Of a stretch of 64,000 bases of DNA, positions 7,690 to 16,479 are shown piece by piece. This DNA is from Phycicoccus avicenniae (GTDB lineage Bacteria; Actinomycetota; Actinomycetes; Actinomycetales; Dermatophilaceae). Position 1 is the stretch's first letter, and each line of letters begins with the position of its first letter. The stretch covers positions 89,253-153,252 of the forward strand of contig NZ_JAGSNF010000019.1 of the NCBI RefSeq assembly GCF_018139485.1, given 5' to 3'. Below the pieces are notes generated by a model. That model made no database searches. It saw only the letters and a program-made list of their open reading frames with translations, and was not told where the DNA came from. The position numbers and the translations under genes are program-made.

Positions 7690-8988
7690 TCAGGGTAGGC
7701 GGGCCGACCCCTGCCGGACGGGCGCGTCCGCGGCCGTGTCCGTCGCCGCCGCACCCGTGCCGGAGCCGGTCGGGCCGACCTCGTCGACCGGTCGACGGCT
7801 CACCCACCACAGGAGCACGAGGGAGGCGAGGCCGCCCACGACGTCGGCGTTCTGCAGCACCCGCCCCGGCCACTCCGGCCACGGCTGCGCGAGCCAGTCG
7901 ATGCCCCACCACGGCAGCCGGAGGACGAAGAAGACGAGGACCGCGAGCCCGGCGACGGCCCGGCGACGGTCGACCCACGGGCGGGCGCCGAGCAGCGCGA
8001 GGACGACGACGACGACCCAGTGGTAGTGGTGCACCCAGGCCACCGGGGACAGCAGGCAGGCGAGCAGCCCGACGACCGCGACCTCCCCGACCGGGTCCCC
8101 GCGCAGGTACGTCCGCCGGGCCAGGGCGTACCCGAGCACCCCGACGACGGCGACGGCGAGCAGCCACACGGCGGTGCCGACACCCCCGTCGAGCCCGACG
8201 CGCAGGAGCAGCCCGCGCATCGACTGGTTCGCGGTGCCCGCGTTCGGCCCGAGCCGGTCGCTGTCCTGCAGGGCGCCGAGCCAGAAGTCCCACGACGCCG
8301 ACGGCAGCAGGGCCGCGGACAGCAGGGTGACGGTGGCGGCGGACGCGACGACGGTGCCCGCCTCCCGCCAGCGCCGGGTCACGAGGAAGTGCACGAGGAA
8401 GACCCCGGGGGTCAGCTTGACCGCCATCGCGAGGCCGATGAGGACACCGCGGGGCACGTGCCGCAGGAACCGGGGGCGAGGCGCCACCATGTCGAGGACG
8501 ACGGCGAGGACGATGAAGGCGTTGACCTGACCGAAGCGGATGCCGTCGCCGACGGGGTGCAGCCACAGCATCGGCGCCGCGACGGCGGCGAGCGCGAGCG
8601 GCAGCCACGGCCCCGCGTGCCGGAGCATCCCCCACCCGGCGTACCGGACGGTCAGCGTCGTCGCGACGACCTGGGCGGCGGTCCACAGCCAGCCGACGAC
8701 CCCGAAGGGCAGCATCGCGAGGGGGACGGCGAGGAACGCCGCGAACGGCGGGTAGGTGAACGGCAGCAGCTGCGGCGGCTCGGTGAGGTGGGCGTACACC
8801 GGGCGCCCGGTGAGGACCGAGACCCCGGCCGAGCGGTAGACGTCGACGTCGACCTGCCACTGGTCGAGGGGCCAGAACACGAGGTAGCGCAGGGCGACCG
8901 GCGCCGCCGCGACGGCGAGGAGCAGGACCGCGAGCACCCACCGGCGACGGGGGACCGCCGACCGGGGCGTCGGGGGCGGGGTGCTCAC
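7690..8988 (-). CDS. GT87-family (DUF2029) mannosyltransferase
   Basis: 432-residue polytopic membrane protein of the GT-C fold, resembling polyprenol-phosphomannose-dependent alpha-1,2-mannosyltransferases of actinobacterial lipoglycans. After a first helix (about 17-35) comes an extracytoplasmic loop with VDVDVYRSAG, the likely acidic catalytic motif, then TYPPFAAFLAVP, common in this family. About ten hydrophobic segments follow. The GTG at 8986-8988 is 37 bp from the divergent start of the large membrane protein. It belongs with the other glycosyltransferases up to 13426, probably building a cell-envelope mannan-type glycan. Confidence 0.78.
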   Translation of the reverse strand: MSTPPPTPRSAVPRRRWVLAVLLLAVAAAPVALRYLVFWPLDQWQVDVDVYRSAGVSVLTGRPVYAHLTEPPQLLPFTYPPFAAFLAVPLAMLPFGVVGWLWTAAQVVATTLTVRYAGWGMLRHAGPWLPLALAAVAAPMLWLHPVGDGIRFGQVNAFIVLAVVLDMVAPRPRFLRHVPRGVLIGLAMAVKLTPGVFLVHFLVTRRWREAGTVVASAATVTLLSAALLPSASWDFWLGALQDSDRLGPNAGTANQSMRGLLLRVGLDGGVGTAVWLLAVAVVGVLGYALARRTYLRGDPVGEVAVVGLLACLLSPVAWVHHYHWVVVVVLALLGARPWVDRRRAVAGLAVLVFFVLRLPWWGIDWLAQPWPEWPGRVLQNADVVGGLASLVLLWWVSRRPVDEVGPTGSGTGAAATDTAADAPVRQGSARLP

Positions 8989-9025
8989 GCGTCCATTCTC
9001 CACTCGCTCGCATACCCTGTGCGGC

Positions 9026-11200
9026 GTGACCCACCGAGCCCTGGCCGTCGCGCTGGCCTTCCTCGCGACGCTCGGGGGAGTGGGCGTCGCGGTGCTCGGC
9101 TCGGGCCAGGCCCGGGCGGACGACGTGCCGGGAGCGGTCGTCGTCGTCGGCACCGGCGGCATCAGCTGGTCCGACGTCTCCCAGGAGACGACGCCGAACC
9201 TCTGGCTCATGCTCCGCGACGGCTCGTCGGCCGCCCTCGCGGCCCGCTCGGTCTACGACAACACGTGCCCGGCCGACGGCTGGCTCGGCCTGTCCGCCGG
9301 CTCCCGGGCGGCCGCCCCCCGCGACGGCGAGGCCCCCGACCCGGCCGACCGGCCCTGCCCCGGGGCGCCGAGCGTCGTCGACGACGCGATCCCGTCGTGG
9401 CCGTCCTACCTTGAGCACGCGGAGCAGCAGCGCTTCGACACCCGCCTCGGGCTGCTCGCCGAGGAGGTCGACGGGGCCGGCCTGTGCCTCCAGGGCGTCG
9501 GCCGGTACGCCGCCGCCGGGGCGGCGCTGCCCGACGGCACCGTCGACCGGTGGGCACCGCTGGACACCGACGACCTGCTCGTCGCCCTCAACGGCTGCCC
9601 CGTGACGCTCGTCGACGTCGGCGTCGTCCGCGACCCGGACGACACCACGTCGGGGGATTTCGTCTCCGCCTCCCGCGAGGACCAGCTGCGGGCCGTCGAC
9701 GCCCGGATCGGCGAGGTCCTCGCGGCCGGACCGAACGGTGCGGACTACCTCGTCGCGAGCCTCGCCGACGCCGGTCGCACCGAGCGGCTGCGGATGGTGC
9801 TGGCCCGGGGCCCGGGGTTCGGGCCGGGCACGCTGGAGTCTCGCTCGACCCGCCAGGTCGGTCTCGTCCAGTCGCCCGACCTCACCGCGACCGTCCTGGA
9901 CGCCGTCGGGCTCGAGGTGCCCGCCGAGGCCACCGGCACCCCGCTGACGAGCCAGCCGGCCGCGGACAACTCCCAGGCCCGCGCGGACGAGCGGCTGCAG
10001 ACCCTGCGCGACCTCGACGAGGCGAGCCACGACGTGAACGACCTCGTCGAGCCGTTCTTCCAGGTCTTCGCCTACGGGCAGCTGCTCGTCTACGTGCTCG
10101 TCCTGCTCGTGTGGAAGGGCCGCCTCGGCGCCGAGTCGACCCGGACGACCGTCGTGTCCCGGGTGCGCGCGCTGTCGGTCCTCGCCGCGTCCGTCCCGGC
10201 CTCGACCTTCCTCGCGAACCTCGTGCCGTGGTGGCGGTTCCCCGTCGAGATCGTCGCCGTCACCGCCGTCGTCGGGGGCTTCGCGGCACTCGTCGCGACC
10301 CTCGCCCTCCGAGGGCCGTGGGCCCGCAGCCCGCTCGGCCCGCCCGCCTTCGTCGCGGCCGTGACGATGGGGGTGCTCGCCGTCGACGTCGTCACCGGCT
10401 CGCGGCTCCAGCTGTCCTCGCTCATGGGGCTGCAGCCCGTCGTCGCCGGACGCTTCTACGGGATGAGCAACCCGACCTTCGCGCTCTTCGCGACGGCCGC
10501 GCTGCTCCTCGCGACGACCGTGTCGTCGGTCCTCGTGCGCCGCGGGCTGCGGACCGCGGCGGCCGTGGCGGTCGCCGTCATCGGGGCCGTCGCCGTCGTC
10601 GTCAACGGCGCCCCGTGGTGGGGGGCCGACGGGGGCGGACCGCCGGCCCTCGTCCCCGGCGTCGTCCTGCTCGTCGTCGCCGTCCTCGGCATCCGGATGA
10701 CGTGGCGCCGGTGGGCGCTCGTCGCGGCGTCGGTCGTCGGCCTCTTCCTCGCCGTATCCATCGGGGACTGGCTGCGCGAGCCGTCCTCCCGCAGCCACCT
10801 CGGGCGGTTCGTCCAGTCGGTGCTCGACGGCACCGCCGACGACGTCGTCGTCCGCAAGGCGGAGCAGAACTACCGGCTGCTCGTCGACGGGGCGCCGCTC
10901 AGCCTGCTCGTCCCGGTGGCGCTCGTCGTGCTCGTCGTCGTCCTCGCCCGTCCCTCGTCCTGGGGCTCGCGGGCACTGGCCCGGGCCCAGGAGCAGGCCC
11001 CGACGCTGCGCGCGGGGCTCGTCGCGCTCGTGCTCACCCTGACGATCGGGTTCGCGATCAACGACTCCGGCGTCGCCATCCCCGCGGTCGGCGCCACCCT
11101 CGCCGTCCCCCTGCTCGTCTCGCTCACCCTGGCGGTGGTGCTCCGCGAGGCGCAGGACGGCTCCTCGACCCGGCGCGGCCGCCGCGGACGCCCAGCCTGA
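9026..11200 (+). CDS. Large exported phosphatase/sulfatase-like membrane protein
   Basis: 724 residues. A signal peptide (about 4-28, ending near GQARA) precedes an exported domain of roughly 300 residues whose TTPNLWLMLRDGS and DLTATVLDAVGLEVP stretches recall the alkaline-phosphatase/sulfatase fold. At least eight membrane helices follow (from about residue 350), with a conserved GRFYGMSNPTFALFATAALL stretch and FAINDSGVAIPA near the end. The complete metal-binding set of a phosphatase is not evident, so activity is uncertain. I know the type as a conserved actinobacterial hypothetical near glycosyltransferases. The GTG at 9026 gives a proper signal peptide. Its 3' end overlaps the convergent MptB-like gene by 77 bp. 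Confidence 0.65.
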   Translation: MTHRALAVALAFLATLGGVGVAVLGSGQARADDVPGAVVVVGTGGISWSDVSQETTPNLWLMLRDGSSAALAARSVYDNTCPADGWLGLSAGSRAAAPRDGEAPDPADRPCPGAPSVVDDAIPSWPSYLEHAEQQRFDTRLGLLAEEVDGAGLCLQGVGRYAAAGAALPDGTVDRWAPLDTDDLLVALNGCPVTLVDVGVVRDPDDTTSGDFVSASREDQLRAVDARIGEVLAAGPNGADYLVASLADAGRTERLRMVLARGPGFGPGTLESRSTRQVGLVQSPDLTATVLDAVGLEVPAEATGTPLTSQPAADNSQARADERLQTLRDLDEASHDVNDLVEPFFQVFAYGQLLVYVLVLLVWKGRLGAESTRTTVVSRVRALSVLAASVPASTFLANLVPWWRFPVEIVAVTAVVGGFAALVATLALRGPWARSPLGPPAFVAAVTMGVLAVDVVTGSRLQLSSLMGLQPVVAGRFYGMSNPTFALFATAALLLATTVSSVLVRRGLRTAAAVAVAVIGAVAVVVNGAPWWGADGGGPPALVPGVVLLVVAVLGIRMTWRRWALVAASVVGLFLAVSIGDWLREPSSRSHLGRFVQSVLDGTADDVVVRKAEQNYRLLVDGAPLSLLVPVALVVLVVVLARPSSWGSRALARAQEQAPTLRAGLVALVLTLTIGFAINDSGVAIPAVGATLAVPLLVSLTLAVVLREAQDGSSTRRGRRGRPA

Positions 11201-12722
11201 CGGCGAGCACCCAGAGCGCCGCGACGAGGAACGGGGCCACGTCCGCCCGGAAGCCGAGGGTCACCTCCTCGACGCCGGGGGTCATCCCGAGCACCCGGCC
11301 GGGGACGTAGGCGAGCGCCGCGACGAGCCCGCGCAGCACGGCGAGCACGTCGACGGCCGACGCGGCGAGCGCGGGCAGGGCGGCCCACACGACGGCGTCG
11401 TACCAGGGCAGCGAGTAGGAGGCCGCGAGCGAGTACGCGAGGTGCAGGACGACGAGCACCCGCAGCACGAGCGGGGCGAACGCGTCCGGACCGGCCGAGG
11501 AACGCGTCGCCGCGGGCGGGAGGTCTGCGCTCCGCGCGACGGACGCCGTGGGCGTGCCGGGGTCCGGGGCGGTCGCGCGGGTGAGGGCGAGCGCGAGGAC
11601 GACGGCCAGCACGGCCGCGCCGACCCCGATGACGTCGCGCACGCCGAACGGGCCCACCGTGTCGACCGCGTCGAGCAGCAGCCGCCAGGGGGTCGCGAGC
11701 GAGACGGCCTGGCGCGACCGGTCGAGCTGGTCGTACACGTGCTCCCCGGCCCACAGGTGCAGCGGCCCGGCGATGACGAGCGCCCCGAGGACGAGCACGG
11801 CGCTGCGCCGCAGCGCCGCCATCGGCCCCCCGACGACCCACCAGCCGACCGCGAGGGCCACCGCCGCGACGGCGTAGGTCACCTTCGTCGACCCGGCGAG
11901 CGCGACGAGGGCCCCGGCGAGCAGCGCCCCCGGGGTCCCCGGCAGGCGCGCCGCGGCGAGGACGGCCGCGAGGACGAACGCGGCGGCGAGCACGTCGACG
12001 TGCGCACCGAGGACGCCGACGCCGACGACGAACGGGTTGAGGGTCCAGAACACGTCGACCCGGCCGTGCCGGTCCGCCGGCAGGGTCGCCCGCAGCGCCG
12101 CCCGGACCGCGAGCCAGGCGAGGACGAGGACGAGCTGCCAGACCCAGACCCCCTCCCGCAGGTTCTCGCCGCCGAGCCGCGCCGCGACGCCGAAGACCGC
12201 CGTGCCCGCCGGCCCGTAGACGCTCGGCTCCTCGGTCCACGGCTCCTCGACCCGGCTCGTCACCGGGTCGGCGCCCCCACCCCACTCGACCGGCGAGACG
12301 AGCCACGGGTCGCCGCCGGTGACGAGGATGCGCCCGTACGCGAGGTAGTTGACGTGGTCGGCGGACCCGAAGGGTGCGGCGAGGAGGGTGACCGCGCCGA
12401 GCAGCCCGGGCACCCGCCAGCCGCGCAGGGGCCCGGGCAGGGTCCGCGTCGCGAGCAGGAGGGTGACCGCCGCCAGCGCGTAGGCGGCCCAGAGGAGCGC
12501 GGTGAGGACCGCCGGGTCGAGCGAGACCGGCAGGACCGGGCCCGGGGCCCAGCCGCGGGGGAGCAGGTCGGGCTGGGCGGCGTTCGGGCGGGAGAGGCCG
12601 ACGAGCAGCAGGAGGAGGAGCGAGACGGTGAGGGTGACGCGACGCGCGACCTCGGGCCGCGGCCGTCTCCGTCGGGTGGGACCGTCCGCGGTGGTGTCCG
12701 CGGTCGTCAGCCCCTGTGCCAC
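11124..12722 (-). CDS. MptB-like polyprenol-phosphomannose mannosyltransferase
   Basis: 532-residue membrane protein with about 12 helices and GT-C character: a luminal loop DHVNYLAYGRILVTGGDPW, the GAHVDVLAAAF segment, and the NPFVVGVG helix, all resembling alpha-1,6-mannosyltransferase MptA/MptB proteins that elongate lipomannan. The GTG at 12720-12722 overlaps the end of the GT2 gene by 16 bp, indicating an operon of GT2 then this enzyme. The last 25 codons, rich in Gly, Arg, Ser and Pro, overlap the 3' end of the opposite-strand 9026-11200 gene. MptB identity versus another GT-C enzyme is not certain. Confidence 0.7.
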   Translation of the reverse strand: MAQGLTTADTTADGPTRRRRPRPEVARRVTLTVSLLLLLLVGLSRPNAAQPDLLPRGWAPGPVLPVSLDPAVLTALLWAAYALAAVTLLLATRTLPGPLRGWRVPGLLGAVTLLAAPFGSADHVNYLAYGRILVTGGDPWLVSPVEWGGGADPVTSRVEEPWTEEPSVYGPAGTAVFGVAARLGGENLREGVWVWQLVLVLAWLAVRAALRATLPADRHGRVDVFWTLNPFVVGVGVLGAHVDVLAAAFVLAAVLAAARLPGTPGALLAGALVALAGSTKVTYAVAAVALAVGWWVVGGPMAALRRSAVLVLGALVIAGPLHLWAGEHVYDQLDRSRQAVSLATPWRLLLDAVDTVGPFGVRDVIGVGAAVLAVVLALALTRATAPDPGTPTASVARSADLPPAATRSSAGPDAFAPLVLRVLVVLHLAYSLAASYSLPWYDAVVWAALPALAASAVDVLAVLRGLVAALAYVPGRVLGMTPGVEEVTLGFRADVAPFLVAALWVLAVRLGVRGGRAGSRSRPAPRGAPPPG

Positions 12723-13426
12723 GGCCGCCAGCCGCGTCGGACCAGGGCGAGCCACACGTCGCGATACTGCCCGGCGCGGTGCAGCTGTCCGCGCCAGTCC
12801 GCGCCGCTCACCCGGTGCTGCAGCTCGCAGGGGACCTCGAGGACGGTGAGCCCGGCCCGCAGGACGTCCACCGTGAGGGCGGTCTCGACTCCCCAGCCGC
12901 GGGCCAGGGGCGCGGCGGCGTCGTAGGCCCGAGGGGTGAGGCACCGCATCCCGGACAGGGGCTGGACGGCGCGGAACCCGGTGAGGCGCTCGATCCCGTC
13001 GCGAGCCAGCCCGACGACGAGACCGCGACCGCCGCCGCTCGTCAGCTGGGCGGGGAGGGTGGCGATCGTCATCGCCGCCTCGCCGGAGAGGACGGCGTCG
13101 GTGAGGACGCCGAGCTCGGCGGCGGTCCCCTCGAGGTCGCCGTCGACGAAGAGGAGCGGGGCGGGGTCCTCCCCGGCCGTGCGCTCGAGGCCGCGGACGT
13201 GGGCGACGCCGGTGCCGAGGGCTGCGGCCTTGCCCCGGTTGCGCTCGTGTCGGACGACGTCGGCGCCGGCGTCCCGGGCCACGGCGGCCGTCGCGTCGGT
13301 GCTCCCGTCGTCGACGACGACGACCCGCCCGACGGCCGGCAGCGCGGCGACGGCGCGGACCGTCGCGGCGATGCGGTCGGCCTCGTCCTTGCACGGGACG
13401 ACGGCCGCGACCCGGGTCGGGGACAT
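12707..13426 (-). CDS. Glycosyltransferase family 2
   Basis: 239-residue cytosolic GT-A enzyme. It opens with VAAVVPCKDEADRIAATV, has the nucleotide-sugar site VVVVDDGSTDAT at about 35-46, NRGKAAALGTG near 63-73, and FVDGDLEG as the DXD-type metal site near 92-99. The pattern suits polyprenol-phosphate hexosyltransferases or glucosyl-3-phosphoglycerate-synthase-like enzymes, which would supply lipid-linked sugars to the GT-C enzymes here; the sugar cannot be told. The ATG shares one base with the DUF5926 stop and the 3' end overlaps the MptB-like gene by 16 bp, so the three form an operon. Confidence 0.85.
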   Translation of the reverse strand: MSPTRVAAVVPCKDEADRIAATVRAVAALPAVGRVVVVDDGSTDATAAVARDAGADVVRHERNRGKAAALGTGVAHVRGLERTAGEDPAPLLFVDGDLEGTAAELGVLTDAVLSGEAAMTIATLPAQLTSGGGRGLVVGLARDGIERLTGFRAVQPLSGMRCLTPRAYDAAAPLARGWGVETALTVDVLRAGLTVLEVPCELQHRVSGADWRGQLHRAGQYRDVWLALVRRGWRPWHRG

Positions 13427-14301
13427 CAGCGCAGCGTGACCTGACGGCTGAGCAGCCCGGAGCGGGCGCGACGCTCCTCCGGGGTCAGGGCGGCGTCGGT
13501 GAGCGCGGCGCGGTAGCGCTCGCCCCAGGCCGCGAGGGCGTCCTCGTGGGTCTCCGGCTCGGCGTCCGGGTCGAGGTCCCAGACCGGGACGAGCAGGCCG
13601 CAGGCCCGGAAGGCACCGAGGAGCCGGGTGCCCTCGCCGAGGGTGTCGTCGCCCGCGGCGTGCAGACGGGCGAGCGCGTCGGTCGCGGCGTCCTCGTCCT
13701 CGGGCAGGACGAGCCGGACGTGCGCGCGGTCGCCGATCCGGACCCAGTACGCCGACGGCAGCGAGGTGAGCGCGACCGTCGGGACGACGGTCTCGTTGGC
13801 GCGCTCGAGCGAGGCCTTCGCGTCGCCCTCGAGGTCCTGCTCACCGACCCAGAAGTCGAAGCCCTCGTGGACGGTGACGTCGAACGTGCTGTCGTCCGCG
13901 AGGAGGTCCTGCAGCCGCGGGCTGTCGGCGTCGACCTGCGCCGCGGACGTCACGGGGTGGCCCTCCTCCGCGGAGAGCGCCGCGAGGAGCTGGGCGGCGA
14001 GGTCGCGGGAGGCGTCGCCGCTGGAGTTGCCGGACTGGGTGCCGATGAGGACGGTCCCGTCGGCCCGGTGCAGGCCCGGCCAGGCGAGCGGCAGCACGGT
14101 GGCGACGGTGGCCTCGGTCGGTGCGCCGTCCGGCACGCGGTCGGCCTGGAGCGTGACGACCGCGGTGGCGGCCGGGAGGATCTCGCGCAGCGCCACCCAG
14201 TCCGTCTCGTTCGGGAGCCCGGCGAAGGGACGGGGCTCGAACGGTGCCGGCTTCCGGCGGGTCTGCGTGCGCTCGCGGGAGCGTCGGGATGCCTTGCCCA
14301 T
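13426..14301 (-). CDS. DUF5926 family protein
   Basis: 291-residue soluble protein of the actinobacterial DUF5926 family; function unknown. A basic N-terminus MGKASRRSRERTQTRR is followed by PFAGLPNETDWVALREILPAATA, ATVLPLAWPGLHRADGT and a C-terminal EERRARSGLLSRQ, all typical of the family. Homologues are sometimes labelled preprotein translocase SecA because of unrelated similarity; nothing here supports that. The start at 14299-14301 is preferred to the ATG three codons upstream because the family begins MGK. First gene of the GT2/MptB-like operon. Confidence 0.82.
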   Translation of the reverse strand: MGKASRRSRERTQTRRKPAPFEPRPFAGLPNETDWVALREILPAATAVVTLQADRVPDGAPTEATVATVLPLAWPGLHRADGTVLIGTQSGNSSGDASRDLAAQLLAALSAEEGHPVTSAAQVDADSPRLQDLLADDSTFDVTVHEGFDFWVGEQDLEGDAKASLERANETVVPTVALTSLPSAYWVRIGDRAHVRLVLPEDEDAATDALARLHAAGDDTLGEGTRLLGAFRACGLLVPVWDLDPDAEPETHEDALAAWGERYRAALTDAALTPEERRARSGLLSRQVTLR

Positions 14302-14384
14302 GCGCGCCACCCTACTGGCCGTGGGGTGGTCGTCCGGCCGCCGCGGTCCGGCGCAGGCCGGCGCGGTCGGCGGGTCGGGTGGCC

Positions 14385-14414
14385 CGAGCGGTCAGGTGGC
14401 GCGAGCGGTCAGGT
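14385..14414. repeat. Short direct repeat at the 3' end of the ATPase gene
   Basis: Two copies of CGAGCGGTCAGGT, 17 bp apart (14385-14397 and 14402-14414). The second contains the stop codon of the anti-sigma-type gene, so the repeat duplicates the end of that coding region. Probably a small tandem duplication without function. Confidence 0.5.
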
Positions 14415-14891
14415 CGCGCGGCGCCGGCTGGGGCCGCCGAGGGTCGCCCAGACGACGTTGCCGGTGCGGTCCTCGGTGACGCCCCACTCGTGGGCGAGCG
14501 ACCGGACGATCCGCAGCCCGCGGCCGGACTGCAGCCAGACGGTGCGCGGCGCGGGGGTGGGGACGGTCGTCCCGCCGCCGTCGGTCACCTCGACCTCGAC
14601 GACGTCGCCGCGGATCTTCCACCGGACCCGGATCGTGCCGTCCGACAGCGGACGGGCGTGCCGGACCGCGTTGGTCAGCAGCTCGGAGGCGACGATCTCG
14701 GCCTCCCCGACGAGGTCCTCCGGCAGGTCGCGCTCCTCGAGGTCACGGACGATCTCGTGGCGGACCGGTGCGACGGAGGAGGCGTCGGCGGGGACGCGCA
14801 TCGTGCAGATGACGGAGTCGGTGCCCGGCCCCGACGTCTCGGTGACGGTGAGCCCGCCGTCGGTGGTCCGTGCGGTGTCCTCGGTGGTCAC
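14409..14891 (-). CDS. Anti-sigma-factor-type ATP-binding protein (HATPase_c_2)
   Basis: 160-residue protein with a GHKL ATPase fold of the RsbW/SpoIIAB class: the N-box ELLTNAVRHA at about 70-79, a DGGG segment, and the glycine box GRGLRIVRSLAHEWG near 124-138. Such proteins bind and inhibit sigma factors or phosphorylate their antagonists, and actinobacteria carry many orphan copies. An approximately 35-residue Thr/Gly-rich N-terminal extension precedes the domain. The start is GTG. The target is unknown: the SigB/F-type sigma at 37928 is far away and the nearby ECF sigma (15892) is not its usual partner. Confidence 0.8.
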   Translation of the reverse strand: MTTEDTARTTDGGLTVTETSGPGTDSVICTMRVPADASSVAPVRHEIVRDLEERDLPEDLVGEAEIVASELLTNAVRHARPLSDGTIRVRWKIRGDVVEVEVTDGGGTTVPTPAPRTVWLQSGRGLRIVRSLAHEWGVTEDRTGNVVWATLGGPSRRRAT

Positions 14892-14900
14892 CCGGCCACG

Positions 14901-15734
14901 TTAACGGGTGGGCACGAGGGTGCGCATGACGGACCGCGGACGGTTCGTGATGACGACGTCGACCCCCAGCCGGGCGCACAGGGCGGCGTCGGCCTGCTCG
15001 TCGACCGTCCAGACGAAGACCGCGTTCCCGTGCCGCCGGAACCGCTCGACGACGTGCGGGGCGCGGCGCAGGATCGCGATGTCGAGGCCGACCGTGCGCA
15101 CGCCCGGCGGCAGCGTCCCGTCGAGCGGCAGGTGCGGGCCCTTGGACGCCTTGACGAGCTGGACGAGCGGCACCCGGGGGCTCAGCCGGTGCACCCGCTG
15201 GAGGGCGCGGGTCGAGAACGACATGACCCGCACCCGCGGGGCGCCGGGCCGGTCCCCGCGGTCGAGGTCGAAGAAGCGCAAGGTCTGCACGAGCGTCTTC
15301 TCGACGTCGTCGCCGTGCCGGGTCGGGTGCTTGGTCTCGACGAGGGTGAGGACCTCGTCGCCGGAGGAGACGAGGACGTCGAGCAGGCGCCGGAAGGTGA
15401 GCAGGCGGCCGCGCTCGGGGTCGGCGTCCGGGGCCTCGGCGGCGTCCGGGCGGGTCTTCCACGAGGCCCAGTCCAGCTCCTCGAGCCGGGCGAGCTCGAG
15501 GGCGGAGACGACGCCGGCGCCGTTCGACGTGCGCTCGACGCGGCGGTCGTGGACGCAGACGAGGTGGTGGTCGGCGGTGAGCCGGACGTCGCACTCGACC
15601 CCGTCGGCGCCCTCGTCGAGCGCCCGCTGGTAGGCCCCGAGGGTGTGCTCGGGCTCGTCGTCGCTGGCCCCGCGGTGGGCCACGACGAGCGGACGGGGCG
15701 TCGTCGCCGGGTCCTGCCTCACGGGGACCATCAT
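14901..15734 (-). CDS. Glycerophosphodiester phosphodiesterase
   Basis: 277-residue GDPD-family enzyme that hydrolyses glycerophosphodiesters to glycerol 3-phosphate and an alcohol. It has the general acid/base and metal residues in HRGASDDEPEHTLGAY (from 20), ECDVRLTADHHLVCVHD (about 47-63) and ETKHPT near 127-132, with the barrel completed by FVWTVDEQADA and DVVITNRP near the end. No signal peptide, so it is cytosolic. The start is a pair of adjacent ATGs. It ends 9 bp upstream of the ATPase gene on the same strand, so they may be co-transcribed. Confidence 0.9.
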   Translation of the reverse strand: MMVPVRQDPATTPRPLVVAHRGASDDEPEHTLGAYQRALDEGADGVECDVRLTADHHLVCVHDRRVERTSNGAGVVSALELARLEELDWASWKTRPDAAEAPDADPERGRLLTFRRLLDVLVSSGDEVLTLVETKHPTRHGDDVEKTLVQTLRFFDLDRGDRPGAPRVRVMSFSTRALQRVHRLSPRVPLVQLVKASKGPHLPLDGTLPPGVRTVGLDIAILRRAPHVVERFRRHGNAVFVWTVDEQADAALCARLGVDVVITNRPRSVMRTLVPTR

Positions 15735-15807
15735 GCCAACCCCGACCCGACCCCGGCCCGACGTGGGCCCGCGCGCCGTCCGCGTCGGGGCCCGCCGAGG
15801 TCCGGGG

Positions 15808-15829
15808 CGTCCCGGCGTGACCCGGGACG
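15808..15829. promoter_or_regulatory. Inverted repeat between divergent glpQ-like and ECF sigma genes
   Basis: Arms CGTCCCGG (15808-15815) and CCGGGACG (15822-15829) separated by CGTGAC, in the 157-bp gap between divergent starts and 63 bp before the sigma-factor GTG. It could be an operator or only a chance palindrome in GC-rich DNA. No other clear promoter element was seen here. Confidence 0.3.
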
Positions 15830-15891
15830 GCGGGACGGAGCCCGCCCGGACGCGGGACTCACATCCTCCGGCGCCCTACCGTTGGACCATC

Positions 15892-16479
15892 GTGAGCCTC
15901 CCCCCGTTCCAGCAGCTCGTCGACGACCACTGGCGCGACGTCTCCCGCCTCGCACGCGGGCTCGTCGGGCCGGTCCACGCCGACGACGTCGCCCAGCAGG
16001 CGTGGACCCAGGCGCTCGCCGCGTACCCGCGGCTGCGCTCGGCCCGCAACCTGCGCTCGTGGCTGCTCACGGTGACGCACCGGTGCGCGATGGACCACCA
16101 CCGAAGGGCCCGCCGGAGCGACCCGCACGAGGACCCGGGGTCGATGGCCGTCGCACCCGTCGTCGCGCCACCCGCCGAGCCGCCTGACGCCGACCTGTGG
16201 GCCCACGTCGCCGCCCTGCCCCCGCGGCAGCGGGACGCCGTCGTCCTGCGCTTCGTCGGCGACCTCGACCACCGCGCCGTCGCCGCCGCGCTCGGCACGA
16301 CCCCCGGGATGAGCCGTCGCCTCGTCAGCGACGCCCTCGCCACCCTCCGCCTCGACCTCGTCGACCCCCTCGACGCCGCCGCCCCCGTCGACGCCGCCGC
16401 CCCCGTCGACACCGCCGCCTCCGACGCCGCCGCCCCCGTCGACGCCGCTGCTCCCTCCGACCCCGAGGACCCGTCATGA
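15892..16479 (+). CDS. ECF-type RNA polymerase sigma factor
   Basis: 195-residue sigma-70-family factor with region 2 (about 8-66, including ADDVAQQAWTQALAAYPRL and RSWLLTVTHRCAMDHHRR) and region 4 (about 107-155, LPPRQRDAVVLRF then a helix-turn-helix with LGTTPGMSRRLVSDALATLR). The last ~40 residues are a low-complexity Asp/Ala/Pro/Val tail (repeats of DAAAPV) encoded by an 18-bp tandem repeat. The GTG start fits the region-2 boundary. Its stop overlaps the ATG of ogt (ATGA), so the two proteins are made together; a role in an alkylation response is inferred from that only. No anti-sigma gene is adjacent. Confidence 0.85.
   Translation: MSLPPFQQLVDDHWRDVSRLARGLVGPVHADDVAQQAWTQALAAYPRLRSARNLRSWLLTVTHRCAMDHHRRARRSDPHEDPGSMAVAPVVAPPAEPPDADLWAHVAALPPRQRDAVVLRFVGDLDHRAVAAALGTTPGMSRRLVSDALATLRLDLVDPLDAAAPVDAAAPVDTAASDAAAPVDAAAPSDPEDPS
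16372..16458 (+). repeat. 18-bp tandem repeat encoding the sigma-factor tail
   Basis: Three exact copies of an 18-bp unit (gac gcc gcc gcc ccc gtc at 16372, 16390 and 16423), one 15-bp variant at 16408 and one diverged copy at 16441-16458. All are in frame and encode DAAAPV-like units. Copy number could vary between strains without breaking the frame. Confidence 0.85.

Noticed and set aside
7313..10798. An 1161-codon minus-strand frame across the GT87 and membrane-protein region
   Set aside because: Shadow frame in high-GC DNA; the GT87 gene and the divergent membrane protein explain the region.
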